This document shows, piece by piece, positions 17,638-28,422 of a stretch of 64,000 nt of DNA. Position 1 is the stretch's first letter, and each line of letters opens with the position of its first letter. The notes beneath the pieces are model-generated. The model made no database searches, was not told the origin of the DNA, and worked only from the letters and a program-made list of their open reading frames with translations. The stretch comes from Cystobacter fuscus (lineage in GTDB: Bacteria; Myxococcota; Myxococcia; Myxococcales; Myxococcaceae), in the NCBI RefSeq assembly GCF_002305875.1, contig NZ_CP022098.1:8680001-8744000 (forward strand), in the 5' to 3' direction. The translations under genes were made by a program, and so were the position numbers.

Positions 17638-18624
17638 TCACGCCAGCTCGAGCACCCGCACCTTGAGTGCCGCCGGGTGCTCGGCGGAGGCGGGGAAGTC
17701 CACCGGCGAAGGGCCCAGGCTCACCCCGCCCCCCGCGCGCCGGCCCGCCCGGGCCACCCCCTCGGCCACCATCGTCTCGAAGCGGCGGGGCGCCAGCGTG
17801 GCGAGGTTGCAGCACGCCACCAGCCGCCCTCCCGGGGCCACCACCCGCGCGGCCAGGGCGGCCAGCGAGGCGTAGTCCTTCGCGGCGGAGAAGCGGCTGG
17901 TGCGCGTGGTGGCGAAGGAGGGCGGATCCACCACCACCAGCTCGAACGCCTCGCCCTTGCGCGCCAGGCGCTCCAGCCACTCGAACACATCCCCCGCCAC
18001 GTAGTCGTACCGGTCCACCGGCTGATCATTGAGGCGCGCGTTCTCCGCCCCCCACTCCAACACCCGCCGGCTCGCGTCGATGTTGAGCACCCGCCGCGCC
18101 CCTCCCGCCGTCGCCGTCACGCCAAACGCGCACGTATAGGAGAAGAGGTTGAGCACGGTGCGCTCGCGCGCCTCCCGGGCCACCCACGCCCGGGTGTCGC
18201 GCATGTCCAGATAGAGCCCCACCGACAGGCCCTGTCCCGGGCGGATGAGGAAGCGACACCCGTTCTCCCACGCCACCACCGACTCCACCGAGGCCCCCCG
18301 CACGGCCTGCTCGGGCGCGAGCTGCTCCCGGGCCACGTTCGCCAGGTGGCGCGCCTCGCGAGGCCGGCGCTTGAGGTAGACGCACGGCGGAGCCCACGCG
18401 GCGTCCAGGTCCCCGAGCAACGCCTCCTCCTCGGCCGGAGAGAAGTCCCGGTAGAGGCTCACCACGTGGAGCGACTCGAAGACATCCACCGTCACGTCGG
18501 GCACCCCATCGGCCGCCCCGTGGACGAGCCGATAGGCGGTGGTGCCCGGCTGCTCCCTCAGCGGAGTCCGCCGCTCGTGGGCCCGGCGCAAGAGCGCCAC
18601 CCGGGAGTCAGCCCGAGGGCTCAT
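17638..18624 (-). CDS. Class I SAM-dependent methyltransferase, RlmI/RlmK-like
   Basis: A 328-aa RNA methyltransferase-like protein. 'VLNLFSYTCAFGVTAT' is the SAM-binding strand-loop, 'VLNIDASRRVLEWGAENARL' the next motif, 'ELVVVDPPSFATT' the catalytic D-P-P-S-F, and 'LVACCNLATL' supplies a cysteine near motif VI. This fits the 23S rRNA m5C1962 methyltransferase (RlmI) group, but the protein is shorter than RlmI (about 400 aa) and lacks a recognisable N-terminal PUA domain. The start ATG overlaps the TGA of the upstream amidohydrolase (ATGA). Confidence 0.82.
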   Translation of the reverse strand: MSPRADSRVALLRRAHERRTPLREQPGTTAYRLVHGAADGVPDVTVDVFESLHVVSLYRDFSPAEEEALLGDLDAAWAPPCVYLKRRPREARHLANVAREQLAPEQAVRGASVESVVAWENGCRFLIRPGQGLSVGLYLDMRDTRAWVAREARERTVLNLFSYTCAFGVTATAGGARRVLNIDASRRVLEWGAENARLNDQPVDRYDYVAGDVFEWLERLARKGEAFELVVVDPPSFATTRTSRFSAAKDYASLAALAARVVAPGGRLVACCNLATLAPRRFETMVAEGVARAGRRAGGGVSLGPSPVDFPASAEHPAALKVRVLELA

Positions 18625-19982
18625 GTCCGGCGCGCCGGCGGGGACGGCGGCGCGGGCTCCGGCAGCCGGGCCTGGGCCCACAACCGCGACAGGATGAGCG
18701 AGGCCTCCTGAGCCAGGGCCACCTCGTCCACGCCGAGCACCTGTCCCTCGCGCACGGTGACCCGGCCATCCACCACCGTCCACGCCACCCGGGAGCGCAG
18801 CAACTGGCCGATCATGTGCGGCGTCTGTCCGCTGTCCGGATCCAGCACCGGCACGCAGTCGAACACCACCAGGTCCGCCAGCCGCCCCTCCTCCACCGTG
18901 CCGGAGGGCATGCCGAACAGGCGCGAGCACAGCTCCGCGGGGCCATCCGAGAAGAGCTGCACCAGCACCCCGTCCGGATCCACCAGGCGCGAGCCGCGCG
19001 CGGCATTCAGCGAGGTACCCAGCGCGACGAACAACGCGTCCCAGAGGTGGCCATGGCCGGCGCTGCCCAGCCCCAGCAGGTTCTGGCGGCCATACAGCGT
19101 TTCCAGCGAGCGCCCACCCGGCTCGATGAGCAGGGCCGCCCCGGGGCCGAGCGCCACGCAGGTGCCGGACTCGGCCAGACGGATGGACTCGGCGTCGTCC
19201 ACCGAGCGCGCGTACGCGGCCACCGACAACGGCCCGAGCAGCCCGAAGGACTCCAACCGGGGCACCACGCGCTGGCTGTGCTTGGCCCAGGTAATGGCCA
19301 GGTCGTGGTCTCCCTCGGAGAGGTGGAAGATGACGGGTGAGCCGGAGATCTCACGCGAGCGGCGCAGCTCCCCGAGCAGCGCGTCCCCACTCGTCCACGA
19401 GGAGTGGAAGCCGAGCGCGCCCCGCACCAGGGGGTGCGAGCCCTGGTCGCGCACGAACTCCGCGTTGGCGCGTGCCTGGGCCACCGCCTGGGCGTCTCCG
19501 TCGAGACCGTGGGTGCAGTGGCTCGCCACCAGCCGCATGCCGAGCTGCTGCGCCGAGTGGGCCATGGCCTCCAGCCCTCCCCTCACGTCGCGCGGACAGG
19601 ACAGGTGATCCACCGCCAGGGTGACGCCCGAACGCAGCGCCCGCGCCATGGCGTACCGGGACAGCACCGCCACGTCCGCGGGAGTGAGGAACGAGGACAG
19701 CAGCCGCTCGTGCTCCATGCGGATGTGGGGGGGATGCAGCAGCAGCTCGCTGGAGGGGGGCATGACCAGATCGCCCACCAGATGGGAGTGGCAATCCACC
19801 AGGCCCGGCATCACCAGCCGGCCCCGACACGCCACCTCCCAGTCTCCCGGCAACACGGGAATCTCCTCGTCCGGAGCAACCCGGCTGATGAGACCCCCTT
19901 CGATGACGACGGCCATGCCCGCGCGGCCCCGGCCGTCCGCGCGGAAGATGGAACAATTCTTGAGGACCAGACGGCCTTCCAT
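18621..19982 (-). CDS. Amidohydrolase-superfamily enzyme (SsnA/AtzA-like)
   Basis: A 453-aa metal-dependent hydrolase of the cytosine/chlorohydrolase group. 'PGLVDCHSHLVGDL' carries the HxH metal ligands, 'LVASHCTHGLDG' and 'VIFHLSEGDHDL' hold further His ligands, and 'EEGRLADLVVFDC' is the typical C-terminal beta-domain motif. The layout recalls SsnA-type putative aminohydrolases, but no purine or selenate genes are adjacent, so the substrate is unknown. It leads an operon with an rRNA methyltransferase-like gene overlapping by 4 nt. Confidence 0.8.
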   Translation of the reverse strand: MEGRLVLKNCSIFRADGRGRAGMAVVIEGGLISRVAPDEEIPVLPGDWEVACRGRLVMPGLVDCHSHLVGDLVMPPSSELLLHPPHIRMEHERLLSSFLTPADVAVLSRYAMARALRSGVTLAVDHLSCPRDVRGGLEAMAHSAQQLGMRLVASHCTHGLDGDAQAVAQARANAEFVRDQGSHPLVRGALGFHSSWTSGDALLGELRRSREISGSPVIFHLSEGDHDLAITWAKHSQRVVPRLESFGLLGPLSVAAYARSVDDAESIRLAESGTCVALGPGAALLIEPGGRSLETLYGRQNLLGLGSAGHGHLWDALFVALGTSLNAARGSRLVDPDGVLVQLFSDGPAELCSRLFGMPSGTVEEGRLADLVVFDCVPVLDPDSGQTPHMIGQLLRSRVAWTVVDGRVTVREGQVLGVDEVALAQEASLILSRLWAQARLPEPAPPSPPARRT

Positions 19983-20023
19983 GGGGGCGGGAGTATACGC
20001 ACGGACCCCCGCCCGGTCGGCAT

Positions 20024-20449
20024 TTAGAACAGCCGCAGTTGCGACTTGTCCTCCTCGTCCTTGGACGCGGAGCGTGCGGGCAGAGGGGTGAAGCCGTGCT
20101 GGGCGGCCCATTCCGGAGTCGGTCCGGCCCACCGGAAGCGCTCCATCAGCACCCGGCCCTTCTCGTCGAACTCCACCCCCTCGGCCCGCAGCCGCTCGCG
20201 CTGGCCCACCGCCTCCAGGGTGGAGATGCCCCCGGAGCGGTTGATGATGCGCTGCCAGGGCACCTGGGCGGAGCGCGACCCCAGGTCCCCCATCGCGAGC
20301 CCGACGATACGGGCGTCGCACCCTCCCCCCACGATGAGCGCGATGTCCCCATAGGTGGACACCTGCCCTCGTGGAACCTGCTCGACAACCTGGTGGATGC
20401 GCTCGAAGTACCGGCGCTCCTGCATCGTGATGGTCACGGTCGTGGACAT
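20024..20449 (-). CDS. Alkyltransferase-like DNA damage-recognition protein (ATL)
   Basis: A 141-aa MGMT-fold protein. 'QVPRGQVSTYGDIALIVGG' is the DNA-binding entry, and the active-site motif reads 'VPWQRIINRSGGIS'. In true O6-alkylguanine transferases this position is PCHR with a nucleophilic Cys; here it is PWQR, the hallmark of ATL proteins, which bind O6-alkylguanine without repair and direct it to nucleotide excision. The C-terminal ~40 residues are longer than in small ATLs. ATG 20449 follows a GGAG ribosome-binding site. Confidence 0.88.
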   Translation of the reverse strand: MSTTVTITMQERRYFERIHQVVEQVPRGQVSTYGDIALIVGGGCDARIVGLAMGDLGSRSAQVPWQRIINRSGGISTLEAVGQRERLRAEGVEFDEKGRVLMERFRWAGPTPEWAAQHGFTPLPARSASKDEEDKSQLRLF

Positions 20450-20589
20450 GTCTTCTCCAGTCAGATACCCCGTCCTACCTCGGAGGACGGTCCTGGGGAA
20501 GGCGGTAGGACGTCCGCCGTAGGATGGCCAACCCGACACGTCAGGTCAGCGGCGGAGCGTCCCACCCTCCTGTCTCACGCCCCACGCCG

Positions 20590-21492
20590 TCACCGGGTGG
20601 GGACCGGGGAGGCCGCCAGCATCTGCGTGAGCAGATCGTTCTTCTGCGACTCGGGCACGAGCGTCACCTTCGCCGAGCCGTCCTGGAGCCGCTGCACCTC
20701 GAGGATCTCGAACATGGCCGTGGCCACCTCGGGATCCTGGGAGATGCGGCGCAGGGCCTCACCCACGATCTGCGGGCGCAGGGCGGCCGCCTTGGCGAAG
20801 GCGATGGCGGCCTGGCGGTCCGCGGAGCTGGTGAGGATGCTCACCTGGTTGGCGCCGTCCTGGCGGATGGCGGAGGTCACCTGCCGCAGCCGGTTGACCA
20901 CCTTCTCCTCGATCTGCCGGATCATCCCCTCGTCGCGGAAGTGCACCTTGCGGATGTAGACCGAGCCGAGCTGGTAGCCGTAGGCGTGCGACATGGGTGA
21001 GACCTCGGCGCGCACCGTGCGGCTCATCCCGTGGCGGTTCTCCAGCATGTCCGCCAGCTTCATGTTGGACAGGCAGCGCACCGCGGCGTTGCTCACGTTG
21101 GCCGCCAGCGAGCCGCGCGGATCCGCGTTCTCGAAGAGGTACTTGAGGGGATCCGAGATGTACATCTCGTACCAGATGCCGATCCCCATGGGCGCGCCCT
21201 CCTCGGAGTTGACGGCCTGGCTGCGCAGGTACTGCTGATCCAGGCGCAGATCGATCACATGGCAGCGCCCGAACCAGTTGACCAGGAACGCCTTCCACCC
21301 GAACCGGGCCCACAGGAAGTGCAGCCCGGGCTCGTCCAGCACGCCCAGCACCTTGCCGAGGAACACGTAGACGCGGCAGGTGCGCTCCTCCACGATGGCG
21401 TAGAGGCCGAACATCCGGCACAGGCCCAGCACCACGGGCACACCCACTCCCATGGCGATGAAGCCGGCGACCATTCCGATGAGCAGGCTCAT
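20590..21492 (-). CDS. SPFH/band 7 membrane protein (second of pair)
   Basis: A 300-aa stomatin/prohibitin-like protein. An N-terminal hydrophobic anchor ('IGMVAGFIAMGVGVPVVLGL') precedes the SPFH core: 'GLYAIVEERTCRVYVFLGKV', 'VIDLRLDQQYLRSQAVNSEE' and 'ADMLENRHGMSRTVRAEVSP'. It likely oligomerises on the membrane with its partner. Its start overlaps the upstream SPFH gene (ATGA), so both are made from one message. Unlike HflK/HflC there is no adjacent protease. Confidence 0.85.
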   Translation of the reverse strand: MSLLIGMVAGFIAMGVGVPVVLGLCRMFGLYAIVEERTCRVYVFLGKVLGVLDEPGLHFLWARFGWKAFLVNWFGRCHVIDLRLDQQYLRSQAVNSEEGAPMGIGIWYEMYISDPLKYLFENADPRGSLAANVSNAAVRCLSNMKLADMLENRHGMSRTVRAEVSPMSHAYGYQLGSVYIRKVHFRDEGMIRQIEEKVVNRLRQVTSAIRQDGANQVSILTSSADRQAAIAFAKAAALRPQIVGEALRRISQDPEVATAMFEILEVQRLQDGSAKVTLVPESQKNDLLTQMLAASPVPTR

Positions 21493-22496
21493 GACTTCAC
21501 CCCCAGCACCACCTGGCTCGCCTTGGAGAAGAGGCCGAGGCGGATGTTGCGCAGGTAGGCCTGGAGCGAGCCCGGCCCGCTGCGCTTGAGCACGGTGAGC
21601 TGCTCGGCCATGGCGTTGAGGGGCTCCACCTCCGCCTGGGCCTTGAGGGTCTCGATCTCCACGGCCCGGCGCGACTGGACGATCTTCTGGTCCGCCGCCG
21701 CCTGCGCGAGGCTGATGTCGGAGGAGACGTGGTTGTGCGCGGTGTTGATCGCCGCGAGCGCCGACTCCACCTCCGCGGGAGGATCGATTCCAGTGATGAG
21801 CGAGGCATCCAGGACGAGGCCGTAGCGCGACAGGCTGCCCCGGCATTCCCGGTCCATGTGCTCGTTCAGGTCGCGCAGGTTCTTGCGCAGATCATTGATG
21901 GAGACGCCGGAGACGACCGAGGCCTCGACGGCCTCCAGCGTGCCTTCCTGGGCGGGAGGGGGCGGCGCCTCGAAGCTGGCGATGCGCTCGCGCAGGATGG
22001 AGATGAAGTAGCCCATGGCGTGCGCGATGGGGTTCTTCACCGCGAACAGGTACGCGTAGAGGTTCTGCTCGGAGATGCGGTAGCGCAGCTGGCCGGTGAG
22101 CCCGGTGTTGAGCTGATCCTTGGTCACCGCGTCGAGCACCGTGCCGCCCTGGTTCGCGTCCGGGGACTCCGGATCGTAGGCCATGCTGAGCGTCTGCGTG
22201 GACACCGAGACCTTGATCACCTTCTCCCAGGGCCACTTGAAGTACGGCCCGCCGGGCTGGATGACCTCCAGCTGGGGGTAGACGTAGCGATCCTCGTCGG
22301 TGCGCGCCAGGCCCTCGCTGACCGGCCCCTCGCGCGTCGTGGGCTCTCCGGCCAGCCGCACCGCCCGGCCCAGGCGCACCTTCACCGCGCGCTCGCTCTG
22401 ATCCACGGTGAAGAAGCCCGTGAGGATGCAGCGCACCGCGAACCAGGCCAACGCGCCCAGCAGGAATCCACTGCCCAGGTCTTGAAGTATGTCCAT
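21489..22496 (-). CDS. SPFH/band 7 membrane protein (first of pair), HflK-like
   Basis: A 335-aa protein with an N-terminal membrane helix ('GSGFLLGALAWFAVRCILTG') and an SPFH domain ('FFTVDQSERAVKVRLGRAVR', 'KWPWEKVIKVSVSTQTLSMA', 'TGQLRYRISEQNLYAYLFAV'). A helical C-terminal part includes 'QKIVQSRRAVEIETLKAQAE'. The sequence 'TVDQSERAVKVRLG' resembles HflK. With the overlapping second SPFH gene it probably forms a hetero-oligomeric membrane cage or scaffold; partners are not in the window. Confidence 0.85.
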   Translation of the reverse strand: MDILQDLGSGFLLGALAWFAVRCILTGFFTVDQSERAVKVRLGRAVRLAGEPTTREGPVSEGLARTDEDRYVYPQLEVIQPGGPYFKWPWEKVIKVSVSTQTLSMAYDPESPDANQGGTVLDAVTKDQLNTGLTGQLRYRISEQNLYAYLFAVKNPIAHAMGYFISILRERIASFEAPPPPAQEGTLEAVEASVVSGVSINDLRKNLRDLNEHMDRECRGSLSRYGLVLDASLITGIDPPAEVESALAAINTAHNHVSSDISLAQAAADQKIVQSRRAVEIETLKAQAEVEPLNAMAEQLTVLKRSGPGSLQAYLRNIRLGLFSKASQVVLGVKS

Positions 22497-22665
22497 CGGT
22501 CTCCTCCTCGCGGTCCCCCTGCTGGGAAATCACCGCGATCCGGCGACCTTAGCCCCACTCCCGTACGGCCCGGAATGTTCATTGTGGGGCGGACCGGGCG
22601 GGCCCCGAGGCGCGGATCTCCCGGGCGGACTCCCGCCAGATTGGTATCCTCGCGGCGGATCCTTC

Positions 22666-24581
<1,916 letters not shown>

Positions 24582-24585
<4 letters not shown>

Positions 24586-26834
24586 GCTGGCCCGGGAAGG
24601 CGGCACGGCGGCTGCTGCCCTGGGTGGGGTTGCTGCTGGGCATGGCGCTCGTGTACCGCGCCCTCTTGCGCGGACAGGTGCTCGCCGGACGGGATGCCTT
24701 CCGGATCTTCTTTCCGGACTCGGCCTTCCTCCTGGAGGCGCTGCGCGCGGGAGAGCTTCCCCTGTGGACGCCCTACCCGAGGCTCGGCCAGCCCTTCGCC
24801 GCCACCCTGTACTCCCAGGTCTTCTATCCCCCCCGGCTGCTCACGGTGCTGCTCGCGGGCCCGGTGCTCGGCTTCACCCTGCAACACCTGCTGCACGTGG
24901 GCATCGCCGCGGCGGGCACCTGGCGGCTCGCGCGGCACCTGGGCACCTCACGCCCCGCGGCGAGGGTGGGCGCGGCCGCCTTCGCGCTCTCGGCGCCCTT
25001 CACGGAGCTCGCCACCCAGCAGAACGTGGCCAGCGCCGCCGCGTGGACGGGCTTCCTGCTGCTCGCCTCGCGCCAGGCCGCGCGCGCGCCCTCGCCCCGG
25101 AGCGCCGCGCGGGTGGCGCTCTTCGCCGGCCTGTCCTTCCTCGCGGGCTCGCCCGAGACCTGGCTGTGGCAGACCCCGCTCGCCCTCCTCGTGGCGCTCT
25201 CCGCCCGGCGCACGGGCCGCGCGCTCGGGGCGACGGGGGGCGGACTCGCCTGGGGGTTCATGCTCGGCGCCCTCGTGGCCCTGCCCGCGCTGGAGTTCAC
25301 CCGGCACTCCACCCGGAGCTCGGGCGGGATGAATGGACTCGAGTGGTCCCTGTCCTGGCCCCAGTTGCTGTCGGTGGCCTGGCCCTTCGCCGAGCATCCG
25401 CGCTCGCGCTACTGGGAAGGAGGCGATCAGTTCTTCATCCTCCTGCTCTTCCTGGGCACCCTCGTGTGTGCCCTGGCGCTCGCGGGCCTCGGGCGCTCGG
25501 GGCGGCGACTTCCCTTCGGGCTCGGCGCCCTGGGCCTCACGGCGCTCTCGCTCGGAGCCCACCTGCCTCCCGCCGCGCTCCTCCTCCAACTGCCGCCCTT
25601 CCACCTCTTCCGCTACCCGGTGAAGTACTTCGTCGGAGCGGCATTCTGCATCGCCGTGCTCGCCGCGTTCGGACTGGACACCCTCGCCCGCCGGGCGCGA
25701 GGGGGACAGCGCTCGTTGCCGGGCGTGGCCGGGGTGGTGGCCGCCCTCTTCGTGGCGCTGCTGCTCGGGCCGCCCCTGGCACGGCTTCCGCTCTTCCGCC
25801 CCGGCGTGGAAGCCGGACTGCCCTGGGTGGTGCTGGCCCTGGGCGCGGGCGCCCTCGCCCTGTGCCTTCCCGCCGCCGGTCCCCGCCGGGGCCACCGGGT
25901 GCGCGGGCTGCTCGCCGGGCTCGCCCTGGTGGAAGTAGGGGCCTTCCACCTGTTGCAAGGGGGCACGGGCAGCGCGCCCATGGAAGCCCTGAGCCGGGCG
26001 TCCCGCCTCGCCGCCGCCCTGCCCACCGGGTACTCGGGCCGGGTGAGCGTGGAGCTGTCCGGAGACGAGCTCACCGACGTGTCGCGCGCCGCAAGCCCCC
26101 GCACCGCGCCGCCGGAGGAGGAAGGGGGCTCCTACATCGCGCTCAGCCGGGATGCCCTGGTGCCCAACCGCTTCGTGGAGGAGCACTTGCGCGTCCTCGA
26201 GGGCTATGGGGCCCCGGAGCCCCAGCACGTGGAGTCCCTGTCAGGCACGGGCGCGCGGGCGGCGTTCGATCAGCTGGGCGTGGACTACTACGTGCGCCGG
26301 GGTCCGCCACCCTTCGAGGACCTGGAACCGCTCCTGGCCCTTCCCGGACTGCCCACCCTCTACCGTTCCGGCACCGCCCTGCCGAGGGCGTTCCTGGTCC
26401 ATGCCGCGCGCGTGGCCTCGGACGAGGAGGCCCTGGCGGCCTTCGTGGACCCCGCCCAGCCGCTGCGGCGGGAGGCGCTGCTCGCCGAGGGAGAGCCCCT
26501 GACGGGCCCGGGCTGCCGGGGCTCGACGGCGCGCATCACCCAGGAAGGACGGGCGTGGGTGGAGGTGGCGCTGGAGGCGTGTGGCCCGGGCTACCTGGTG
26601 CTCGGGGACTGGTTCTACCCGGGGTGGGAGGCCACGCGGGATGGGGCCCCGGTGCCCCTGCGACGGGCCGATGCCCTCCTGCGGGCGGTGCCGGTGCCCG
26701 CCGGCGCCCACACGGTGCGCTTCGACTACCGCCCGGGGAGCTTCCGTTGGGGCGCGCTCCTCTCGGGGCTGGCCCTGGGCGCGTGGGTGCTCGTGCTCTG
26801 GCCCCGCAAAGCGCGAAGGGCGGCCCCTCCTTAG
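24582..26834 (+). CDS. Large multi-span membrane protein, YfhO-like
   Basis: A 750-aa protein with many hydrophobic helices in residues about 10-480, then a ~230-residue extracytoplasmic part and a final helix ('ALLSGLALGAWVLVLW'). The N-terminal 'FRIFFPDSAFLLEALRAGEL' and 'PLWTPYPRLGQPFAATLYSQ' and the C-terminal 'DWFYPGWEATRDGAPVPLRR' are typical of the YfhO/GT-C-like family, linked to glycosylation of teichoic acids or other polymers in Firmicutes. The role here is probably membrane-level sugar transfer, but this is inference. It is translationally coupled to the upstream sensor kinase. Confidence 0.78.
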
Positions 26835-26852
26835 TATGGAGAGAACCGCCCT
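26817..26852. terminator. Stem-loop spanning the stop of the YfhO-like gene
   Basis: AGGGCGG (26817-26823) pairs with CCGCCCT (26846-26852), and an inner CTCC/GGAG pair extends the stem. It lies between convergent genes and could end both, although no T-run is present. Confidence 0.4.
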
Positions 26853-26876
26853 CGAAGCCGTTGGCTGACGCCTGGC

Positions 26877-27137
26877 TCAGTCCGCGCTGTTCGAACCGAA
26901 GTTCTTCAGGTTCTTGCGCTGGAGCTGCTGGTTGGCCGTCTGCCCGGTGTTCTTCACGTCCTCGTTACCCGCCAGGGCCTCGGCCGACGCGCCGAAGAGC
27001 TTGCGGATGTTGTTGCCGAAGAGGGTGATGACGCCGATCGCCGCGATGGCGATGAGGGCGACGATGATGATGTACTCGGTCATTCCCTGGCCGCGGCGCT
27101 TGCGCAGCAGCTTCTTCTGGCTCTTCTGGGTGGTCAT
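26877..27137 (-). CDS. Flp/type IVb pilin-like protein
   Basis: An 86-aa prepilin. After a basic leader ('KKLLRKRRG') comes the type IVb processing motif G-QGMT-EY, in which the prepilin peptidase cuts after Gly and Glu lies at mature position 5. The hydrophobic helix 'IIIVALIAIAAIGVITLFGN' follows, then a polar tail of about 40 residues. Flp pilins assemble into Tad pili or act as pseudopilins. No tadA/B/C or prepilin peptidase gene is in the window, but TadE/G-like genes lie 6 kb away on the other strand. The start has a GGAG ribosome-binding site. Confidence 0.85.
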   Translation of the reverse strand: MTTQKSQKKLLRKRRGQGMTEYIIIVALIAIAAIGVITLFGNNIRKLFGASAEALAGNEDVKNTGQTANQQLQRKNLKNFGSNSAD

Positions 27138-27442
27138 GTGATGTCTCCGGGGGAGTAGCGACGGGGGGGGAGTGCCCCTCACCAGCGATACGCAAGCTAC
27201 CTTGCTCCCCTTCGCTCCTCCATCCGTCATCGGGAGGATGATCGCACTTCCCTGGAATTTCCGGGGCTCGTCCCGTGCCGGCCCCTCCCCCGCCCCTCTG
27301 TCAAGGGGTGGACACCCCCCAGGTCCACTCAAAGCGCCTTCCCAATGGGTAGGGCTCCAATGTATTGAATTCTAAAGGGAAACCGCGGCGCCATGAAGGG
27401 GTCCACCCGCAATGGCGGCTCGTCAATGGTTCGTGCCTGCCC
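27138..27442. promoter_or_regulatory. Divergent gap between pilin and mrpA genes
   Basis: About 305 bp that should hold the pilin promoter (leftward) and the mrpAB promoter (rightward). The segment around 27350-27385 is markedly AT-rich for this genome. I could not find a convincing -24/-12 or -35/-10 element, and no strong hairpin is apparent. Confidence 0.3.
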
Positions 27443-28417
27443 ATGACCGTCCAGCTGCTGCAAGCCGTCCAGTTGTCCTGGTCTCCGAGTCTGCGCGTGA
27501 CCCGCGCCGGAGGGGACTGCGAGAGCGTGCTGCGCCGCCCCGCCTCGGAGATGGTGGATCGCCCCCTCGAGGTGGTGCTGGGAACCACCGCCGAGAAGGC
27601 CCGGGCGATTGACGCCCTGGCGCGCGAGGACCGCCGGGCGGTGGAGTTCCTGCCGGGCACGTTCGGCGCGCAGGATCCGGTGCAGCTGCGGCTGGCGCTC
27701 GGGCTGGACGCGGGCGAGGCCAGCGCCGTGGTGGTGGACCTGAAGGCCCTCTTGCAGGACGCCCCGCCGGTGCAGCTCTCCGGACTCGCCTCGCAGCTGA
27801 GCCACGAGCTGCGCAACCCCTTGAGCTCCGTGAAGATGGCGGTGCAGACGCTGGCGCGCAACACGGGCCTGTCCGAGCGGGATCAACGCCGGCTGACCAT
27901 CGCCAACCGGGAGGTGCGCACCCTGGAGCGCATGCTGTGGCTCTTGTCCGAGTACGCCCGGGACAGCACCCCCACCCTGGAGCCGCACGCCGCGCGCACC
28001 CTCTTGGAGGAAGCCGCGGCCGTGGTGGCGCCGGAGCTGGCCGAGCGCCAGGTGGAGGTGCGCGTGACGGAGAGCGCGGAGGTGCCGCGCGTGCGGGTGG
28101 AGCCCGGAAGACTGCGGCCCGTGCTCGCCCAGGTGCTGCTCAACGTGGCCATGGGCCAGGCGGCGGGCACCCAGGTGCCGGTGACCATCCACCCGGGCCC
28201 ACCGGGGCGGGTGCGCGTGGTGCTGGAGGACATGGCCGGCACGCTCTCCGAGGAGGAGCGCGACTCGCTTTTCGTCCCCTTCGAGAGCAGTCTGGCACGA
28301 GGCGCGGGCTTGTCGCTCGCGGCCCTGCGCCGCGTGCTGGTGCACCAGGGGGGCGATGTGTCCGCCGAGGCTGGACCCCACGGGGGCACGGTCTTCACCC
28401 TTACCTTTACGGTCTGA
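27443..28417 (+). CDS. mrpA: Developmental histidine kinase MrpA homologue
   Basis: A 324-aa soluble histidine kinase. A ~110-residue N-terminal sensor region precedes the HisKA box 'LASQLSHELRNPLSSVKMAV' (His121). The ATP-binding domain is divergent: the N-box reads 'QVLLNVAMGQA' instead of NxxxNA, and the G1 box 'LEDMAGTLSEEE' lacks DxGxG, while 'GAGLSLAALRRVL' keeps part of G2. It may thus work more as a phosphatase or with reduced kinase activity. In M. xanthus MrpA is the kinase/phosphatase partner of MrpB. Order, direction and 5-nt spacing to the NtrC-type gene and then a Crp-type gene support the name. ATG 27443 is chosen; upstream TTG/GTG starts are possible. Confidence 0.85.
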   Translation: MTVQLLQAVQLSWSPSLRVTRAGGDCESVLRRPASEMVDRPLEVVLGTTAEKARAIDALAREDRRAVEFLPGTFGAQDPVQLRLALGLDAGEASAVVVDLKALLQDAPPVQLSGLASQLSHELRNPLSSVKMAVQTLARNTGLSERDQRRLTIANREVRTLERMLWLLSEYARDSTPTLEPHAARTLLEEAAAVVAPELAERQVEVRVTESAEVPRVRVEPGRLRPVLAQVLLNVAMGQAAGTQVPVTIHPGPPGRVRVVLEDMAGTLSEEERDSLFVPFESSLARGAGLSLAALRRVLVHQGGDVSAEAGPHGGTVFTLTFTV

Positions 28418-28422
28418 GGGCC

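Noticed and set aside
17638-18930. Longer form of the methyltransferase starting up to 18930
   Set aside because: The extra N-terminus lies inside the amidohydrolase gene and is composition-driven; ATG 18624 overlaps the upstream stop in the usual ATGA manner.
27245-27275. -24/-12 promoter before mrpA (GG-N10-GC at about 27254)
   Set aside because: Only the two dinucleotides fit; the surrounding TGGCAC and TTGC are not matched.
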